A stretch of 64,000 nt of DNA from Phytohabitans flavus. Lineage in GTDB: Bacteria > Actinomycetota > Actinomycetes > Mycobacteriales > Micromonosporaceae. Below, piece by piece: positions 18,342-26,996 of the stretch. Where the stretch lies: the NCBI RefSeq assembly GCF_011764545.1, contig NZ_AP022870.1, positions 248,001-312,000 of the forward strand, in the 5' to 3' direction. The notes under the pieces were generated by a model, which worked only from the letters and a program-made list of their open reading frames with translations, was not told where the DNA came from and made no database searches. Position 1 is the stretch's first letter. Each line of letters starts with the position of its first letter. The position numbers were made by a program, and so were the translations under genes.

Positions 18342-18437
18342 GCAGCACAGGGGGCGCAGCCCGGCCGTGACGACGAGCGATTCGTCCGAACGGTCGGGCT
18401 GTGTTACCTGAACGTGACTTGCCATCGACCGGACCCG

Positions 18438-18465
18438 TTGGGCTTAATTCGTTAAGCCATATAAC
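18438..18465 (+). promoter_or_regulatory. Promoter with an operator-like inverted repeat in its spacer
   Basis: A -35 like TTGGGC and a -10 TATAAC are 16 bp apart. The spacer is almost filled by GGCTTAA-TTCG-TTAAGCC (18441-18458), a perfect 7-bp inverted repeat. A repressor bound there would block RNA polymerase. It lies 113 bp before the start of the giant secreted protein gene. Confidence 0.6.
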
Positions 18466-18563
18466 AAATTACGGCGGCGGCCTCGGCGGGCCGGCGTCGT
18501 CCGACCCCACCCGCACCGGTCTTCGGCGAGCCGATGCGAGATTCCCCGCTGTTCCCATCCAGC

Positions 18564-18577
18564 GAAGGAGCTCCTTC
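18564..18577 (+). promoter_or_regulatory. Self-complementary ribosome-binding site
   Basis: GAAGGAGCTCCTTC is a perfect 14-bp palindrome directly abutting GTG 18578 and contains the Shine-Dalgarno sequence GAAGGAG. In mRNA it could pair within or between molecules and mask the ribosome site. Confidence 0.5.
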
Positions 18578-21500
18578 GTGCCAGCAGTTCGCCGAGGCCG
18601 CGGTTTCCGTGGCTCTGCCAGACGCGCACACCGATTTACAAGCAGGCTCTGTGTAGCCGCAACCACCGTCCTCGCCGCCGCATCCGCGCTGGTGGCGGGG
18701 GCTCCACCGGCACAGGCCGCACCGATAGCGCAGGCCCCCGCGCAAGCGGCCGCGGCTGACCCGTTCTCGATCCTGGTCTTCTCCAAGACCGCCGGCTTCC
18801 GCCACGACTCGATCCCCGCGGGCATCGCCGCGATCCAGCAGCTCGGCGCCAACAACGGCTTCACTGTGGACGCGACCGAGGACGCGGGCGCGTTCACCGA
18901 CGCCAACCTCGACAAGTACGCGGCGGTGGTCTGGCTCTCGACCACCGGCGACGTGCTCAACGCCGACCAGCAGGCCGCGTTCGAGCGGTACATCCGCTCG
19001 GGCGGCGGCTACGCCGGCATCCACGCCGCGTCGGACACCGAGTACAGCTGGGCCTGGTACGGGGACCTGGTGGGCGCCTACTTCGCCTCCCACCCGCAGA
19101 ACCAGACCGCGACCATCAAGGTCGAGGACCCGGCGCACCCGTCCACCGCGTCGCTGCCGACCAAGTGGACCCGCTTCGACGAGTGGTACAACTTCCAGAC
19201 CAACCCGCGTGCCGACGTGCACGTGCTGGCCAGCCTGGACGAGCGCACCTACACGCCCGGCGCGGGCGCGATGGGTGCCGACCACCCGACCGCGTGGTGC
19301 CAGGACTTCGACGGCGGCCGTTCCTGGTACACGGGCAGCGGCCACACCAACGAGTCCTACTCGGAGCCGAACTTCCTGGCGCACCTGCTCGGCGGCATCC
19401 AGACCGCCGCGGGCGTGGTGGACGCGGACTGTGCCGCGTCGAAGACCAGCAGCTTCGAGAAGGTCACGCTGGACAGCAACACCAACAACCCGATGGAACT
19501 GGACATCGCGCCGGACGGCCGGGTCTTCTACATCGAGCGTGACGGCCGGGTCCAGATCGTCAAGCCGGACACCGGTACCACGGTCACCGCGGTCGACCTC
19601 GACGTCTTCACCGGCAACGAGGACGGCCTCATCGGCATCCGGCTCGACCCGGACTTCGCCACCAACGGCTGGGTGTACCTCTACTACGCGCCCAACGACG
19701 GCGTCGCCCGCAACCGGGTGGCCCGCTTCACGGTGCAGGGCGACTCGATCGCGCTGAACACCGAGAAGGTCGTGCTGGAGGTGACCACGCAGCGCAACAC
19801 CTGCTGCCACGCGGGTGGCAGCATGGTCTTCGACGGCGCCGGCAACCTCTACCTGGCCACGGGTGACAACACCAACCCGTTCGAGTCGAGCTCGTTCAAC
19901 CCGATCGACGAGCGGCCGGGCCGGCAGGACTTCGACGCGCAGCGTACCTCCGCCAACACCAACGACCTGCGCGGCAAGGTGCTCCGGATCCACCCGGAGG
20001 ACGACGGGACGTACACGGTCCCGGCCGGCAACCTCTTCCCTGCGGGCACCGCGCAGACCCGTCCCGAGATCTACGCGATGGGCTTCCGGAACCCGTTCCG
20101 GATCGGCATCGACGCGCAGTCCGACACGCTGTACGTGGCGGACTACGGCCCCGACGCCGGCGCGAACAACCCCGACCGTGGCCCTGAGGGCACGGTGGAG
20201 TGGAACGTGGTCACGCCCGGCTACTACGGCTGGCCGTACTTCACGGGCGCGAACTACGCGTACAACGACTACACGTTCCCGTCCGGTCCGAGCGGGCCGA
20301 AGTTCAACGCCGCGGCGCCGGTCAACAACTCGCCGAACAACACCGGCCTGACCAACCTGCCGCCGGCCAAGGCCGCCACCATCGACTACGACTACAGCGG
20401 CAACCCGCTCTTCCCCGAAATCGGGGGCGGCGGCGCGCCGATGGGTGGCCCGGTCTACCGGTACGACGCGGCGCTGGTCTCGGACCGCAAGTGGCCGGCG
20501 TACTTCGACGGCAAGGCGATGTTCGGCGAGTGGAACCAGAACAAGATGTACACGTTCCAGCTCGACGACGACGCCAAGACGGTCGTGGACATCAACCAGC
20601 TGCTGACCGGGGTGACGTTCCTGCGGCCGATGGACTTCGAGTTCGGCCCGGACGGCGCGCTCTACATGATCGAGTGGGGCACCGGCTTCGGCGGCAACAA
20701 CGACAACTCCGGCGTCTACCGGATCGACTACATCGCGGGCGACCGTGCCCCGATCGCGGTCGGTTCCGCCAACCCGACCTCGGGCCCGGCGCCGCTGACC
20801 GTGCAGTTCTCCAGCGAGGGCTCGCGTGACCCGGACGGCGGCACGCTCACGTACGCGTGGACGTTCGGCGACGGTGGCACCTCGAACCAGCCGAACCCGT
20901 CGCATCAGTACACGACGGCCGGCAACTACAACGCGCAGCTGACGGTGACCAACCCCAAGGGCCGTACGGCCATCGCGAACGTGCTGGTGACCGTCGGCAA
21001 CACCGAGCCGACCGTGTCCATCGAGTTCCCGCCGCAGGGTGGCTTCTTCGAGTGGGGCGACCAGGTCAAGTACACGGTCAACGTGACCGACCCTGAGGAC
21101 GGCACGATCGACTGCTCGAAGGTGAACCTCCAGGTCTACCTGGGTCACGACGAGCACAACCACCCGATGCAGTCCCAGACCGGCTGTGAAGGCACTGTGC
21201 AGACGGCTCTGGCCGCCTCGCACGGCGCGGACGCCAACGTGTTCACGATCTTCGAGGCCACGTACACGGACAAGGGCGGCTCCGGCGGGGCCAACCCGCT
21301 GACCGGCCGGGCCGTCGAGCAGCTCCAGCCCAAGCGCAAGCAGGCCGAGTACTTCTCGGCCACGGGCAAGGTGGCCGGCGGCCTGGGCACCGGCGACCCC
21401 GGCGTGGTGCGGGAGACCACCGGCGACAGCGCCGGCGGCTTCCAGAACATCGGGTTCGTCGAGGACGGTGACTGGTGGTCGTTCGACCCCACCAACCTCT

Positions 21501-24430
21501 CCGGCATCGACACCCTGCGCTTCCGGGTCGCCTCCGGCGGCAACGGCGGCACGATCCAGGTGCGCACCGGCGCGCCAGACGGCCCGCTGCTGCTCACCGC
21601 GACGGTGCCCGGCACCGGTAACTGGCAGGTGTACACCGACGTCTCCGTCGACCTGCCCGCACCGAGCACGACCACCGGACCGCTGTACTTCGTGGCCCGC
21701 AACAACCCGGGCGACACCGGTGGCGGCGGCCTGCTCAACGTCAACTGGATCGACTTCCTCGGCCGCGGCGTGACCGACAACGCGCCGCCGGTGGTGAGCG
21801 GTGTGTCGGCGACCCCGACCACGGGCACCGCCCCGGTGAACGTGGAGTTCACGGGTACGGCCACGGATCCCGATGGCGACACGCCGCTCACCTACGCCTG
21901 GGACTTCGGTGACGGTGGCACGGCGAACACGCTCAACGCCACGCACACCTACACCGCACCGGGTACGTTCACCGCCACGCTGACGGTGACCGACAGCCGG
22001 GGCGCCGCGGCGTACGGGACCGTGCAGATCAAGGTCGACGCGCCGAACACGTCCTGCTTCGGGGCGCGCTCGGACGACTTCCTCGGCACGACCCTGGACA
22101 AGACCCGCTGGTCCACAGTGGTCCGCGAGAACCAGCTCTACTCGGTACAGGGTGGATCGCTGGTCCTGCCCACCGGCGTCGGTGACCTCTACGCCGGTCG
22201 CAACGACGCCACCAACCTCGTGCTCCAGCCGACGCCCAGCGGTGCCTGGCAGGCCACGACGAAGCTGACGCTCGCGACGCTGGTGAACTACCAGCAGGCC
22301 GGCCTCATCGTGTACGGCGACGACGAGAACTACGCCAAGCTCGATGTGCTCTACTCGGGCAGCCGGCGGATCGAGTTCATCCGGGAGACGGCCGGGGCAC
22401 CGCGCAACGAGGGTGCCGACAGCACGGCCGCACCGACCGGATCGGACACGATCTTCCTGCGGTTGACGAGTGACGGCACCAACCTGACCGCGGCGTACTC
22501 CGCCGACGGCCAGACCTTCACCCCGGTTGGTCGCTCGGCCGCGCTGGCCGGCATCACCAACCCGAAGGTGGGCCTGTTCGCCCTTCAGGGCGGCACGGAC
22601 GCGCCGGTGGTCGACGCGTCGTTCGACTGGTTCCAGATCACGCCGGACGAGCCGGCCGGTGCGGTCAACCCGACCGACGAGTTCAACGGCACCAGCCTGG
22701 ACAAGTGCCGCTGGGACGCGATCGTCCGCGAGGACCCGACCGCGTACCGGGTGCAGGGCGGTCAGCTGTACGTCGACATCCCGAACGGTGACATCTACAC
22801 CGGCAACAACTCCGGGACGACCAACTTCATCCTCCAGGAGGCGCCCGCGGGCGACTGGACCGTGGAGACGAAGGTCGACGGCAGCACGATGAACGAGCAG
22901 TACCAGCAGGCGGGCCTGATGGTCTATGCCGATGACGACAACTACGTGAAGCTCGACTTCATCGCCGACAACACGGTGGGTCAGCCGGTGACGCGGCGGA
23001 TCGAGTTCCGCAGCGAGATCGCCAGCGTGGTGCAGAACCCGCAGCCACAGGTCACCAACCTCACCTCCGCGGTGTGGTACCTGCGACTGGCCAAGGTCGG
23101 CACCACGTACACCGCGTCGTACTCGGCGGACGGGCAGACCTGGACCACGTTCGAGCCGCTGACCAACGCGGCGGTGGGCGCGCCCCCCAAGGTGGGCCTG
23201 TTCACGCTCGGGGCAAACCAGACCGCCCGCAAGACGGTCTCGTTCGACTACTTCCGGCTGAGCACGGAGGCTGAGGACGACACCGCGCCGGTCACGGTGT
23301 CCAAGGTGGACGGTACGGCGGTCGCGGGCTGGTACACCGGCCCCGCGACGGTCACGCTGACCGCCACGGACAACCAGGGCGGCAGCGGGGTGGCCCGCAC
23401 CGAGTACCAGCTCGACGGTGCCACGACCTGGACCGCGTACACCGAGCCGATCCTGGTGGCCGGGGACGGGGCGCACGAGGTGCGCTTCCGCTCGGTCGAC
23501 GAGGCCGGCAACGTGGAGGCGACCAAGTCCACCGCGATCAAGATCGACGCGACCGCGCCGGTGACCGCGGCGACGTTCGCACCGCCGTCGGACGGCGGCT
23601 GGCACGCGGGCGCGGTGCCCGTGACGCTCGCCTCGACCGACGCCGGCTCGGGTGTCGACAAGGTCGAGTGGTCGCTCGACGGTGGCCCGTGGACGCCGTA
23701 CACCCAGCCGGTCGACATCACCGGCAACGGCGAGCACGAGCTGCTCTACCGCGCCACGGACAAGGCCGGCAACGCCGAGACGCTCAAGTCCGCGATCGTG
23801 CGGGTCGACGGTGACAAGCCGACGGTCCTCGTCTCGGGCCTGGCCGACGGCCAGCTCTACGGCGACAGCCAGGACGTGCGGGTCACGTTCCAGGCGGTCG
23901 ACCCGACCTCCGGCATCCAGTCGGTGGTGGGCAAGCTGGACGGCAAGCCGTACCAGTCCGGGACGCTCCAGGTCATGTACGACCTGACGCTCGGCCTGCA
24001 CGAGCTTGTCGTGACCGCGAAGGACAAGGCGGGCAACGAGACGACGGCGAACGTGCGGTTCTTCGTCACGACCTCGTTCCGGGACATGCAGAACCTGATC
24101 GACCGGTTCAAGGCGACGAGCCAGCTGTCCAACAAGGCGCACCGCCAGCTGAGCAACAAGCTGGAGGCGGCGCGGGTCTCCGAGGCCACCGGTAACGACA
24201 AGCGCGCCGTGCAGCAGCTGCGGGCGTTCGTCGGGCTGGCGTCGGACCCGGCACTCGTCACCGACGCGGATGTGCGCGCTGTGCTCATCCGTGACGCCGA
24301 AGCCATGATCGTCCGGTTGGGCGGCGAGGCGACGGCGGCCGGCAAGGCGGCCAACGGAAACAAGACGCTGGCCGGTACGGGCCGACTCGACGGTGACCCG
24401 ACCCGGGTGCCCGAAGGCGGCAAGCTCTAA
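18578..24430 (+). CDS. Giant secreted ThuA-GSDH fusion protein with PKD, CBM6-like, ConA-like, Ig-like and FIMAH domains
   Basis: A 1950-residue exported protein. Signal peptide to about residue 48 (PPAQAAPIA); ThuA 62-278; GSDH beta-propeller 292-720 (NTNDLRGKVLRI, EIYAMGFRNPFRIGID, FGPDGALYMIEWGTGFGGN); PKD 722-807; Ig-like 808-920; CBM6-like 922-1064; second PKD 1067-1152; two concanavalin-like (GH43 C-terminal type) modules 1160-1355 and 1364-1562; three bacterial Ig repeats 1565-1830; FIMAH domain 1834-1917. It joins in one chain the modules encoded separately at 9510 and 12405, but lacks DUF1080 and ricin. GTG 18578 is chosen for its GAAGGAG site and the signal peptide that follows. It probably oxidises and processes glycosides at the cell surface. 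Confidence 0.88.
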   Translation: MPAVRRGRGFRGSARRAHRFTSRLCVAATTVLAAASALVAGAPPAQAAPIAQAPAQAAAADPFSILVFSKTAGFRHDSIPAGIAAIQQLGANNGFTVDATEDAGAFTDANLDKYAAVVWLSTTGDVLNADQQAAFERYIRSGGGYAGIHAASDTEYSWAWYGDLVGAYFASHPQNQTATIKVEDPAHPSTASLPTKWTRFDEWYNFQTNPRADVHVLASLDERTYTPGAGAMGADHPTAWCQDFDGGRSWYTGSGHTNESYSEPNFLAHLLGGIQTAAGVVDADCAASKTSSFEKVTLDSNTNNPMELDIAPDGRVFYIERDGRVQIVKPDTGTTVTAVDLDVFTGNEDGLIGIRLDPDFATNGWVYLYYAPNDGVARNRVARFTVQGDSIALNTEKVVLEVTTQRNTCCHAGGSMVFDGAGNLYLATGDNTNPFESSSFNPIDERPGRQDFDAQRTSANTNDLRGKVLRIHPEDDGTYTVPAGNLFPAGTAQTRPEIYAMGFRNPFRIGIDAQSDTLYVADYGPDAGANNPDRGPEGTVEWNVVTPGYYGWPYFTGANYAYNDYTFPSGPSGPKFNAAAPVNNSPNNTGLTNLPPAKAATIDYDYSGNPLFPEIGGGGAPMGGPVYRYDAALVSDRKWPAYFDGKAMFGEWNQNKMYTFQLDDDAKTVVDINQLLTGVTFLRPMDFEFGPDGALYMIEWGTGFGGNNDNSGVYRIDYIAGDRAPIAVGSANPTSGPAPLTVQFSSEGSRDPDGGTLTYAWTFGDGGTSNQPNPSHQYTTAGNYNAQLTVTNPKGRTAIANVLVTVGNTEPTVSIEFPPQGGFFEWGDQVKYTVNVTDPEDGTIDCSKVNLQVYLGHDEHNHPMQSQTGCEGTVQTALAASHGADANVFTIFEATYTDKGGSGGANPLTGRAVEQLQPKRKQAEYFSATGKVAGGLGTGDPGVVRETTGDSAGGFQNIGFVEDGDWWSFDPTNLSGIDTLRFRVASGGNGGTIQVRTGAPDGPLLLTATVPGTGNWQVYTDVSVDLPAPSTTTGPLYFVARNNPGDTGGGGLLNVNWIDFLGRGVTDNAPPVVSGVSATPTTGTAPVNVEFTGTATDPDGDTPLTYAWDFGDGGTANTLNATHTYTAPGTFTATLTVTDSRGAAAYGTVQIKVDAPNTSCFGARSDDFLGTTLDKTRWSTVVRENQLYSVQGGSLVLPTGVGDLYAGRNDATNLVLQPTPSGAWQATTKLTLATLVNYQQAGLIVYGDDENYAKLDVLYSGSRRIEFIRETAGAPRNEGADSTAAPTGSDTIFLRLTSDGTNLTAAYSADGQTFTPVGRSAALAGITNPKVGLFALQGGTDAPVVDASFDWFQITPDEPAGAVNPTDEFNGTSLDKCRWDAIVREDPTAYRVQGGQLYVDIPNGDIYTGNNSGTTNFILQEAPAGDWTVETKVDGSTMNEQYQQAGLMVYADDDNYVKLDFIADNTVGQPVTRRIEFRSEIASVVQNPQPQVTNLTSAVWYLRLAKVGTTYTASYSADGQTWTTFEPLTNAAVGAPPKVGLFTLGANQTARKTVSFDYFRLSTEAEDDTAPVTVSKVDGTAVAGWYTGPATVTLTATDNQGGSGVARTEYQLDGATTWTAYTEPILVAGDGAHEVRFRSVDEAGNVEATKSTAIKIDATAPVTAATFAPPSDGGWHAGAVPVTLASTDAGSGVDKVEWSLDGGPWTPYTQPVDITGNGEHELLYRATDKAGNAETLKSAIVRVDGDKPTVLVSGLADGQLYGDSQDVRVTFQAVDPTSGIQSVVGKLDGKPYQSGTLQVMYDLTLGLHELVVTAKDKAGNETTANVRFFVTTSFRDMQNLIDRFKATSQLSNKAHRQLSNKLEAARVSEATGNDKRAVQQLRAFVGLASDPALVTDADVRAVLIRDAEAMIVRLGGEATAAGKAANGNKTLAGTGRLDGDPTRVPEGGKL

Positions 24431-24441
24431 CCACACCTGAC

Positions 24442-24473
24442 GTGGGGCCGGCCGGTGCGCCGGCCGGCCCCAC
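24442..24473 (+). terminator. Terminator hairpin after the giant protein gene
   Basis: Perfect 14-bp stem GTGGGGCCGGCCGG with a TGCG loop. It lies between the 18578 gene and the next small operon and may allow partial read-through. Confidence 0.8.
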
Positions 24474-24500
24474 GGCTCATCCGCTGGGGAGGCTTTCGCG

Positions 24501-25205
24501 ATGAGCAACAAGACCAGGCCACGACCGGTCGGTACGCGCGGGGCCCGGCCGGCCCCCAGCGGTCCCTCGCCCGTACGGCGGGTCGCGCCCGTCCTGATCG
24601 CGTTCGCGCTCGGCGCGCTGCTGGCCGGACCGATCGGCGCGCTGGCCGTTGGCGGCGACGACGGCGGGTCCGCGCCGGTGGACGACCGGGTCGCCGAGCT
24701 TCAGGCCGAGGAGGCCAAGCGGGACTCGGCCCAGATCGTCGAGCTGACCACCAAGGCACGGCAGGTGCAGGAGCGCCTGGTACCCGTACTCGAAGGAATG
24801 GCCACCGCCGTACCAGCCGGCAAACCGGTGGGCCCGGCCGCGAGCCAGTCCGATGTGGCCGGCTGGCAGGAGATCACCGGCAAGGTGGTGGAGGACTTCG
24901 CCAACCCGCCGTCCGGCGGCACCGGTGTCAACATCGCCCGCTCCGGCCTGGCGGCCGCGGTCCGCTCCCTGGACGCCGCCGTCGACACGTACGCGGCGGC
25001 ACTCGCCCAGCCAGCGTCCGGCCGGGGACCGCTTTTCGAGCTCGCCGGCCGCCAGCGCGACATCGCGGTCGCCACCTGGTCGACGGCCGCCACCCAACTC
25101 GACGTGCTCAACATCGACTCCGGCAACGGTCACGCCCATGTCTTCCTGCCGGCGGCGCCGGGGCAGGGGGCGCTGACCGCCGACGGCGCACCGGAAGGAA
25201 AGTGA
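24501..25205 (+). CDS. Membrane-anchored extracytoplasmic protein of unknown function
   Basis: A 234-residue protein with an Arg-rich N-terminus, one membrane segment at about residues 30-50 (VLIAFALGALLAGPIGALAV), then a largely helical exported domain (AELQAEEAKRDSAQIVELTT) ending GNGHAHVFLPAAPGQGALT. No Cys pairs or known catalytic motif. GGGGAGG precedes ATG 24501. The stop is one base from the next start, so the two are co-translated. Function not recognised; its position behind the ThuA-GSDH protein suggests an accessory role. Confidence 0.7.
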   Translation: MSNKTRPRPVGTRGARPAPSGPSPVRRVAPVLIAFALGALLAGPIGALAVGGDDGGSAPVDDRVAELQAEEAKRDSAQIVELTTKARQVQERLVPVLEGMATAVPAGKPVGPAASQSDVAGWQEITGKVVEDFANPPSGGTGVNIARSGLAAAVRSLDAAVDTYAAALAQPASGRGPLFELAGRQRDIAVATWSTAATQLDVLNIDSGNGHAHVFLPAAPGQGALTADGAPEGK

Positions 25206-25206
25206 C

Positions 25207-25746
25207 ATGCCCGCTAGGTTCCTGCGCAGGCTCCTGGCCGCGCTCGCGGTCGTACCCCTGCTGGCGCTCTGGCCCGCGGCCCCCGCGTCCGCGCACGGCG
25301 GCCCGCTGGTGCTGGACGTGGCCGGCGACGGCGCGACCGGCGTGACGGTCCGCGCGACGTACAAACAGGACGGTCACCCGGTCGCCGACCAGGTGCTGCG
25401 CCTGGTGCTCAACGGCACCGGCGAGGGCGGCCGCACGATCGGCCCGGTCCAGCTCGAGCCGTCCAACGAGGGCCAGGGCTTCTACACCAGCGGCCCGGTG
25501 CTCGCCCCGGGCAAGTGGACGATCGTGGTGACTTCACCCGAGCCCAACGCGGGCAAGGCCGAGACCCAGGTCGACGCCCGCGTAGCCCAAACCGCCCCGC
25601 CGCCGGACGCGTCGACCGACCGGCGCGACGGCGGCGACACGAGATGGCGCTGGTGGGTGGCAGCCGCCGCGATCCTCCTGGGGACCCTGATCGCCCTGGC
25701 CCTGGTAGCCCGTCACCGCGCCAAATCGCTGGCCGACCACCCCTGA
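25207..25746 (+). CDS. Secreted Ig-like (FixH/YtkA-like) protein with C-terminal membrane anchor
   Basis: A 179-residue type I membrane protein. Signal peptide to about residue 30 (PLLALWPAAPASAHG), one beta-sandwich domain (VTVRATYKQDGHPVADQVLR ... GFYTSGPVLAPGKWTIVVTS) resembling FixH/YtkA/CopC-type Ig folds, an acidic/basic linker, then a membrane helix (WVAAAAILLGTLIALALVA) and a basic tail. The His directly after the signal cleavage site recalls copper-binding CopC proteins, but a full copper motif is not evident. Co-transcribed with the preceding gene. Confidence 0.7.
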   Translation: MPARFLRRLLAALAVVPLLALWPAAPASAHGGPLVLDVAGDGATGVTVRATYKQDGHPVADQVLRLVLNGTGEGGRTIGPVQLEPSNEGQGFYTSGPVLAPGKWTIVVTSPEPNAGKAETQVDARVAQTAPPPDASTDRRDGGDTRWRWWVAAAAILLGTLIALALVARHRAKSLADHP

Positions 25747-25848
25747 CCCGCCACGAAGTCCCTGATCAACAGCGGAAGGGAGCGGGCTGGAAGGGAGGGA
25801 GTAGCATCCCGCTCAGCGGTGCGGTGGGACCGCGGAGAGGGGGCGCAG

Positions 25849-26859
25849 GTGGCGTCTCGCGGCGGCCGGCCACGGATCGGTCAGGTCGCGGCGCTGGCCG
25901 GGGTCAGCGCGACGACCGTCTCACATGCGCTCAACGGGCGGCGTCCGGTCTCCGAGGCGACGCGGCGGCGGGTGCTCGACGCGATCGAGCAGTTGGGTTA
26001 CCGGCCCAATGTGGTCGCGCGCGGGCTGCGTGCCGGGCGGAGCCTGACCATCGGCCTGGTCATACCGGACATCACCAACCCGTTCTACCCCGTGCTCGCG
26101 CGCGGGTTGCAGGACGTGCTCGGTCCGGCCGGGTACGACGAGATCGTCACCAACACCAACGGGGAGCGCGACCTCGAGCGGCACGCCCTGGACAAGATGA
26201 TCTCGCGGCAGGTCGACGGCATCGCGTTCGCGGTGTTCCACACCCATGCGGACGACCTACGCCCGGTTATCGACGCGGGCATCCCCGTCGTGCGGCTCGG
26301 CGGGCGCCAGGCGCTGCCCGGGGTCGACCTTGTGCACAGCGACGACGAGGGGAGCGCGGCGGAGGCGGCCCGGTACCTGCTGCGCGGCGGGTTCCGGCGG
26401 ATCGCGTTCGTCTGCGGTCCCGCCGCGGAAGGGCCGGCGGCCGAGCGGGTCGCGGGCTACCGGGCGGCGCTGGCCGAGGCGGGGTTCGCGGTCGACCCGG
26501 AGCTGATCGCGCACACGGAGTTCAGCCGGGCCGGTGGCGCCGAGGGCGTGGGGCGGCTGCTGGAGCTGCCCGACCCGCCGGACGCGGTGATGTGCGCCAA
26601 CGACATGATGGCGATCGGCGCGGTCGACGCGGCCCGGGAGCGCGGGCTGCGGGTGCCGGGCGACCTGGCGGTCATGGGCTTCGACGACATCGAGGCCGCC
26701 AGCCTGGTCACGCCCCAGCTCACCACGATGGCCAACCCGGCACGGGAGATCGGCCGGGCCTGCGCGCGGCTGCTGCTGGAGCGGATCTCCGGTACGGTCA
26801 CCGGCCCATCGACCGAGGTGATCATCCCGGCGCGGCTTGTCCGCCGGCAGTCGGCGTAA
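25849..26859 (+). CDS. LacI-family transcriptional repressor
   Basis: A 336-residue regulator. The N-terminal helix-turn-helix and hinge read IGQVAALAGVSATTVSHALN, then GRRPVSEATRRRVLDAIEQL. They are followed by a periplasmic-binding-like core (IGLVIPDITNPFYPVLARGL, AVMCANDMMAIGAVDAARER, VMGFDDIEAASLVTPQLTTM). GTG 25849 is chosen because GGAGAGGGGG lies 8 bp upstream. It is encoded 138 bp before a sugar ABC transporter operon on the same strand, so it most likely represses that operon in the absence of the sugar. Confidence 0.92.
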   Translation: MASRGGRPRIGQVAALAGVSATTVSHALNGRRPVSEATRRRVLDAIEQLGYRPNVVARGLRAGRSLTIGLVIPDITNPFYPVLARGLQDVLGPAGYDEIVTNTNGERDLERHALDKMISRQVDGIAFAVFHTHADDLRPVIDAGIPVVRLGGRQALPGVDLVHSDDEGSAAEAARYLLRGGFRRIAFVCGPAAEGPAAERVAGYRAALAEAGFAVDPELIAHTEFSRAGGAEGVGRLLELPDPPDAVMCANDMMAIGAVDAARERGLRVPGDLAVMGFDDIEAASLVTPQLTTMANPAREIGRACARLLLERISGTVTGPSTEVIIPARLVRRQSA

Positions 26860-26867
26860 CAACACTC

Positions 26868-26895
26868 TTGACTTCTTCGATGTTACGAGTAGATT
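26868..26895 (+). promoter_or_regulatory. Sigma-70-type promoter of the sugar transport operon
   Basis: TTGACT and TAGATT are separated by 16 bp, close to the housekeeping consensus. Downstream lie CTTAACGA (26909-26916), the same half-site as in the 18441-18458 operator, and an AGCGCT core (26935-26940) typical of LacI operators. The leader also repeats GTTGGAGAGT twice (about 26963 and 26984). Confidence 0.65.
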
Positions 26896-26996
26896 GCCGG
26901 TCACGAGTCTTAACGATTTGCATCCATCGTGGCCAGCGCTTTCGCGCACGACCGCGCCGAACGTTGGAGAGTTAGAGCCGATCGTTGGAGAGTGAC

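Noticed and set aside
18452..24511. Continuous minus-strand open frame of about 2000 codons antisense to the giant secreted protein
   Set aside because: The G/C-biased third positions of the real gene remove stops on the other strand. The antisense product is Arg/Val/His-rich low-complexity sequence with no domain.
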